From: Nocardia blacklockiae
GTDB lineage: Bacteria > Actinomycetota > Actinomycetes > Mycobacteriales > Mycobacteriaceae
Assembly (NCBI RefSeq): GCF_015477355.1
Contig: NZ_JADLRJ010000001.1
Span: 620,001 to 684,000 of the forward strand
Direction: 5' to 3'
Length of the DNA: 64,000 nucleotides
The notes below the pieces were generated by a model, which worked only from the letters and a program-made list of their open reading frames with translations, searched no databases and was not told where the DNA came from. This document shows positions 61,275 to 64,000 of the stretch, piece after piece (the stretch's first letter is position 1; the number at the start of each line of letters is the position of its first letter). A program made the translations under genes and the position numbers.

Positions 61275-61976
61275 ATGGAAGAGAACGGCCCGGGCGGGGG
61301 AGTGGCGGCGCGGCGGATTCTGGTCGTCGACGACGAGGTCACCATCGCGGAATCGGTGGCGGCGCGATTGCGGGCCGAGGGGTTCACGGTCGGGGTGGCG
61401 CACGACGGGCCCGGCGCGGTCGCCGCGGCGGATACCTTCGCGCCGGATCTGGTGGTGCTCGACGTCATGCTGCCGGGGTTCGACGGACTCGAGGTGTGCC
61501 GCCGCATCCAGGCCGGGCGGCCCGTGCCCGTGCTCATGCTCACCGCGCGGGCCGACGAGACCGACCAGCTCGTCGGGCTCGGCGTCGGCGCGGACGACTA
61601 TCTGACGAAACCGTTCTCGCTGCGGGTGCTCACGGCGCGCGTGCACGCGCTGCTGCGCCGCGTCGACCGCGCCGGGGCACAGGACGCCGCGATCCTCGTG
61701 GCGGGCGATCTGCGCATCGACACCGAGCAGCGCCGGGTGTGGCGCGCCGGGACCGAGGCCCAGCTGACGCCCCTGGAATTCGACCTGCTCACCCGGCTGG
61801 CGCGCCGGCCCCGCGTGGTGCTCGCCCGGGAACGGCTGCTCGAGGAGGTGTGGGACTGGGCCGACGCGGCGGGCACGCGCGTGGTGGACAGTCACGTGAA
61901 AGCGTTGCGGCGCAAGCTGGGTGCGGATCTTATCCGCACCGTGCACGGCGTCGGCTACGCCTTGGAGACACGGTGA
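61275..61976 (+). CDS. OmpR/PhoB-type response regulator
   Basis: A 233-residue regulator. Receiver domain: RILVVDDE at 14-21, phospho-acceptor Asp63 in VVLDVMLPG, and the conserved Lys in YLTKPF. A winged-helix output domain follows (LTPLEFDLLTRLARRPRVVLARERLLEEVW, VDSHVKALRRKLG, IRTVHGVGYAL). ATG 61275 is set by the receiver fold; the frame is open for 327 bp upstream without protein character. It overlaps the kinase gene as GTGA. Confidence 0.93.
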   Translation: MEENGPGGGVAARRILVVDDEVTIAESVAARLRAEGFTVGVAHDGPGAVAAADTFAPDLVVLDVMLPGFDGLEVCRRIQAGRPVPVLMLTARADETDQLVGLGVGADDYLTKPFSLRVLTARVHALLRRVDRAGAQDAAILVAGDLRIDTEQRRVWRAGTEAQLTPLEFDLLTRLARRPRVVLARERLLEEVWDWADAAGTRVVDSHVKALRRKLGADLIRTVHGVGYALETR

Positions 61977-63052
61977 CCGCGAGTGCCGCCCGCCCGGCCG
62001 CCGATCGGGAGGGGCGGGTGCGGCGGGTACTGGACCGTGTCGCGGACGCGCTGCCCCGGCCGCTGGACCGGATCCGGTCGGTGAAACTCAAACTGGCCGT
62101 GCTGATGATTTTCGCGGGCGGGCTGGCGTTCGGGTACTTCCGGTTGCGCATCGGCTGGCTGCCGCCGATGACCACCCTCGCCGCGATGGTCATCGCGCTG
62201 GTGAGCTCGCAGTTCCTCGCGCACGGCATCACCAGGCCGCTGCGCGAGATGACCGCGGCCGCGCAGCGCATGGCGCACGGCGACTACACCACCCGGGTGC
62301 GCGCGTCCTCGCGCGACGAGGTGGGCCGCCTGGCGGTGGCGTTCAATCAGATGGCGGCCGACCTCGCCGCCGCCGACCAGCAGCGCCGCGACCTGATCGC
62401 CAACGTCTCCCACGAACTGCGCACCCCCATCACCGCGCTGAACGCCGTGCTGGAGAACCTCGTCGACGGGGTGTCCGAGCCCGACCCCAAGACTCTCGAG
62501 ACCGCGCTCGCGCAGACCGAGCGGCTCGGCCGGCTCGTGTCCGAACTCCTGGACATCTCCAGCATCGAGGCGGGCGCCATGCCGCTGGAACGCGAACAGA
62601 TCGGCGTCGCCGCGCTTTTCGCGGACGTGGTGGCGGAGGCCGAGGTGATGACGGCCGCGCTGGGACGCGGCATCGGCTTCCGCGCCGCGGTCGACCCGGC
62701 GGACGCCACGGTGTACGCCGACCGCGCCCGGCTGCACCAGGTGCTGCTGAACCTGCTCGACAACGCCGCCCGTCACGGTCCGGCGGGCGGCGAGGTCCGC
62801 ATGCGGGCGCACGCCGCGGGCGACGATCTCGTCATCGACGTCGAGGACGACGGGCCCGGCATTCCCCCCGCCGAACGCGCCGGTGTCTTCGACCGCTTCA
62901 CCCGCGGCGGCCGCACCGACGGCGGCGGCACCGGCCTCGGCCTCGCCATCGCGCGCTGGGTGGTCGACCTGCACCGCGGCAGCATCGCCGTCGCCGACCC
63001 CGGCTCCCGCATCCGCGTAATCCTGCCCGCCGCCGCAGCCCCGAAACCCTAA
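61973..63052 (+). CDS. sensor histidine kinase
   Basis: A 359-residue membrane kinase partnering the preceding regulator, with which it overlaps (GTGA). Two close membrane helices (about 40-56 and 63-83) enclose only a few external residues, so it likely senses the membrane or a partner. A HAMP domain (GITRPLREMTAAAQRMAHGDYTTRV), His147 in NVSHELRTP, and an intact ATP domain follow: N-box LLNLLDNAARHG, DDGPGIP, GGGTGLGLAIA. The target of this two-component system is unknown; the following membrane-protein gene is a natural candidate. Confidence 0.93.
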   Translation: MTASAARPAADREGRVRRVLDRVADALPRPLDRIRSVKLKLAVLMIFAGGLAFGYFRLRIGWLPPMTTLAAMVIALVSSQFLAHGITRPLREMTAAAQRMAHGDYTTRVRASSRDEVGRLAVAFNQMAADLAAADQQRRDLIANVSHELRTPITALNAVLENLVDGVSEPDPKTLETALAQTERLGRLVSELLDISSIEAGAMPLEREQIGVAALFADVVAEAEVMTAALGRGIGFRAAVDPADATVYADRARLHQVLLNLLDNAARHGPAGGEVRMRAHAAGDDLVIDVEDDGPGIPPAERAGVFDRFTRGGRTDGGGTGLGLAIARWVVDLHRGSIAVADPGSRIRVILPAAAAPKP

Positions 63053-63072
63053 CCACCCCTACCCATTCCCCA

Positions 63073-63098
63073 ACCCGGGCACCGGTCGTGCCCCGGGT
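63073..63098. terminator. hairpin after the two-component system
   Basis: ACCCGGGCAC and GTGCCCCGGGT pair with a single bulged C around a 5 nt loop, 21 bp after the kinase stop. It is a plausible terminator or attenuator before the next gene. Confidence 0.5.
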
Positions 63099-63126
63099 CG
63101 ATCACGCACACCCTCAGGAGGCCCCC

Positions 63127-64000
63127 ATGCCCGAACAACCAGCATCGGACGAGAATCCCGCTGCGTCCGAAAACCTTGGTGCGAGCGAGAATCCCGCTGC
63201 GTCCGAGAACCTTGTTGCGAACGAGAATCCCCCTGCGCACAAGGACCTCGCGGAGGGCGAGCATCCCAGTGCGGGCCGAAATCCCACTGCGAGCGAGAAT
63301 CCAGTTGCGGGCGAGAGTCCCGCTGCGCGCAACGATCTCGCGGGGAGCGAGGATCCCGGCGCGGGCCGAAATCCCACGACGGGCGAGAAGGCCGCAGCGA
63401 GCGAGAATCCGGTTGCGGGCGAGAGTCCCGCTGCGGGTGAGAAAGTTGCCGCGAGCCAGAATCCTGCTGCGGAGGAGAAACATACCGCGTACGAGAAGCG
63501 CACTGCGACAGGGGAATCGACGGCCCCGGGTCTAGATGAGGTAGCCGTTGCCTTGGGCTCGACGGCGGACGGCCCGTCGCGGAGCGCGACGACGACCGTC
63601 CCGCAACCGCCGAAATCGGCTTGGGCAGATCCATTTTCGGTGGCAGCGGAACGGCTCGCCCACGCTGCGGGTGCGCATGATGCCGCAACCGAGGCCGGGG
63701 ACCGCGAGCCGCCGGGTGCGGTGCCGCCGTATCCGATGCGCCTGCCGGACGCGCTGCCGCCGCGCTGGCGGCGGGTGGCCTGTCCGCCCGGCGTGCTGCC
63801 CGCTGCTGGGATCGCGGGAGTCGTTGCCGCCGTGGCCGTTCCGATCGACCGGCCCGGCCTCGGTTGGCTGCCGGCGGGTGTCGCGGTGGCGGGCGCGGTG
63901 ACGGTGGTGCATCGCCGTGCCCGGAGTGCCGTGCCGGAGGGTGCGGCCGCGCAGCGGCGGCCGTGGGAACGCCTGTGGTGGGCGGGGGCGGCGGCCGCGC
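63127..64000 (+). CDS. membrane protein with N-terminal hexapeptide repeats, 3' end beyond window
   Basis: The frame is open from ATG 63127 (AGGAGG 8 nt upstream) to the window edge, 291 codons. Residues 8-128 are about twenty tandem hexapeptides of the form (E/R)N-P-x-A-(S/G), acidic, hydrophilic and probably disordered. A linker follows, then a Pro-rich segment (PPYPMRLPDALPPRWRR) and two membrane helices with VLPAAGIAGVVAAVAVPIDRPGLGWLPAGVAVAG. That last part resembles the start of large DUF4153/DUF4173-type membrane proteins of actinobacteria, but the rest lies outside, so the family is a guess. It follows the two-component genes in the same direction. Confidence 0.75.
   Translation, partial: MPEQPASDENPAASENLGASENPAASENLVANENPPAHKDLAEGEHPSAGRNPTASENPVAGESPAARNDLAGSEDPGAGRNPTTGEKAAASENPVAGESPAAGEKVAASQNPAAEEKHTAYEKRTATGESTAPGLDEVAVALGSTADGPSRSATTTVPQPPKSAWADPFSVAAERLAHAAGAHDAATEAGDREPPGAVPPYPMRLPDALPPRWRRVACPPGVLPAAGIAGVVAAVAVPIDRPGLGWLPAGVAVAGAVTVVHRRARSAVPEGAAAQRRPWERLWWAGAAAA
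63148..63510 (+). repeat. 18 bp coding minisatellite, about 20 copies
   Basis: Degenerate tandem repeats with an 18 bp period, typical unit close to GAGAATCCCGCTGCGAGC. Copies differ at several bases but keep frame, encoding the hexapeptide ENPAAS and variants (ENLGAS, ESPAAG, RNPTAS, EDPGAG). All stay in frame with the surrounding gene. Confidence 0.85.

Noticed and set aside
60003-61946. 647-codon minus-strand frame across dhaK and the response regulator
   Set aside because: It lies out of frame with dhaK and antisense to a clear response regulator; composition is random.
63049-63483. Minus-strand repetitive frame (LARxGIL-type repeats)
   Set aside because: It is the reverse reading of the 18 bp minisatellite; the plus strand has the ribosome site and continues into membrane helices.

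Overview
The window is high-GC actinobacterial DNA. It carries a DosS/DevS-type sensor kinase, an Rv1733c-like membrane protein, a rifamycin-associated element in front of a HelD-type helicase, and a giant NRPS. Together these suggest a Nocardia or a close Mycobacteriales relative; that is an inference, because there is no rRNA or other marker gene to settle it. No tRNA, rRNA, CRISPR array, insertion sequence or phage gene was seen.

Region 1 (1-700) holds the start of a secreted DUF218/YdcF-like protein on the minus strand. An 850 bp non-coding stretch with palindromes follows.

Region 2 (1554-37146) is one nine-module NRPS assembly line split over two translationally coupled genes of 5005 and 6857 residues. 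The domain order is C-A(Thr)-T / C-A-T / C-A-nMT-T / C-A-nMT-T // C-A-T / C-A-T-E / C-A-T-E / C-A-T / C-A-nMT-T-TE. This predicts a nine-residue, probably N-acylated and cyclised peptide with threonine first, N-methyl groups on residues 3, 4 and 9, and D-residues at 6 and 7. Only the threonine specificity reads cleanly. No MbtH protein, acyl ligase or exporter lies in the window.

Region 3 (37281-41279) is a tightly overlapping five-gene operon directly after the thioesterase. It encodes a stand-alone glutamyl-tRNA reductase dimerisation domain, two Asp/Glu-racemase-fold proteins lacking one or both catalytic cysteines, a flavin monooxygenase, and a divergent porphobilinogen synthase (HemB). 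This odd combination of heme-pathway paralogues beside an NRPS is the best candidate for undescribed biology here.

Region 4 (41342-46151) contains a pentapeptide-repeat protein, an HxlR regulator with a quinone-oxidoreductase-like MDR, an AraC regulator, a DHFR-like reductase and a VOC protein. Region 5 (46152-52460) contains a HelR-type helicase behind an exact rifamycin-associated element, an SRPBCC-ArsR-DUF899 operon under a 41 bp palindrome, and a TetR-P450 pair with its own operator.

Region 6 (52680-58395) contains a DosR-regulon-type membrane protein convergent with a DosS-like kinase whose ATP-binding N-box looks degenerate. It also holds a cupin/TetR divergent pair with tandem operators, and a SufR-like regulator divergent from a second-type folE that is preceded by a 17-codon ORF. 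An SPW-repeat membrane protein ends the region.

Region 7 (58770-64000) contains a GtrA-like membrane protein, dihydroxyacetone kinase DhaK/DhaL without DhaM, and an OmpR-type two-component system. The window ends inside a membrane protein whose N-terminus is built from about twenty hexapeptide repeats encoded by an 18 bp minisatellite.
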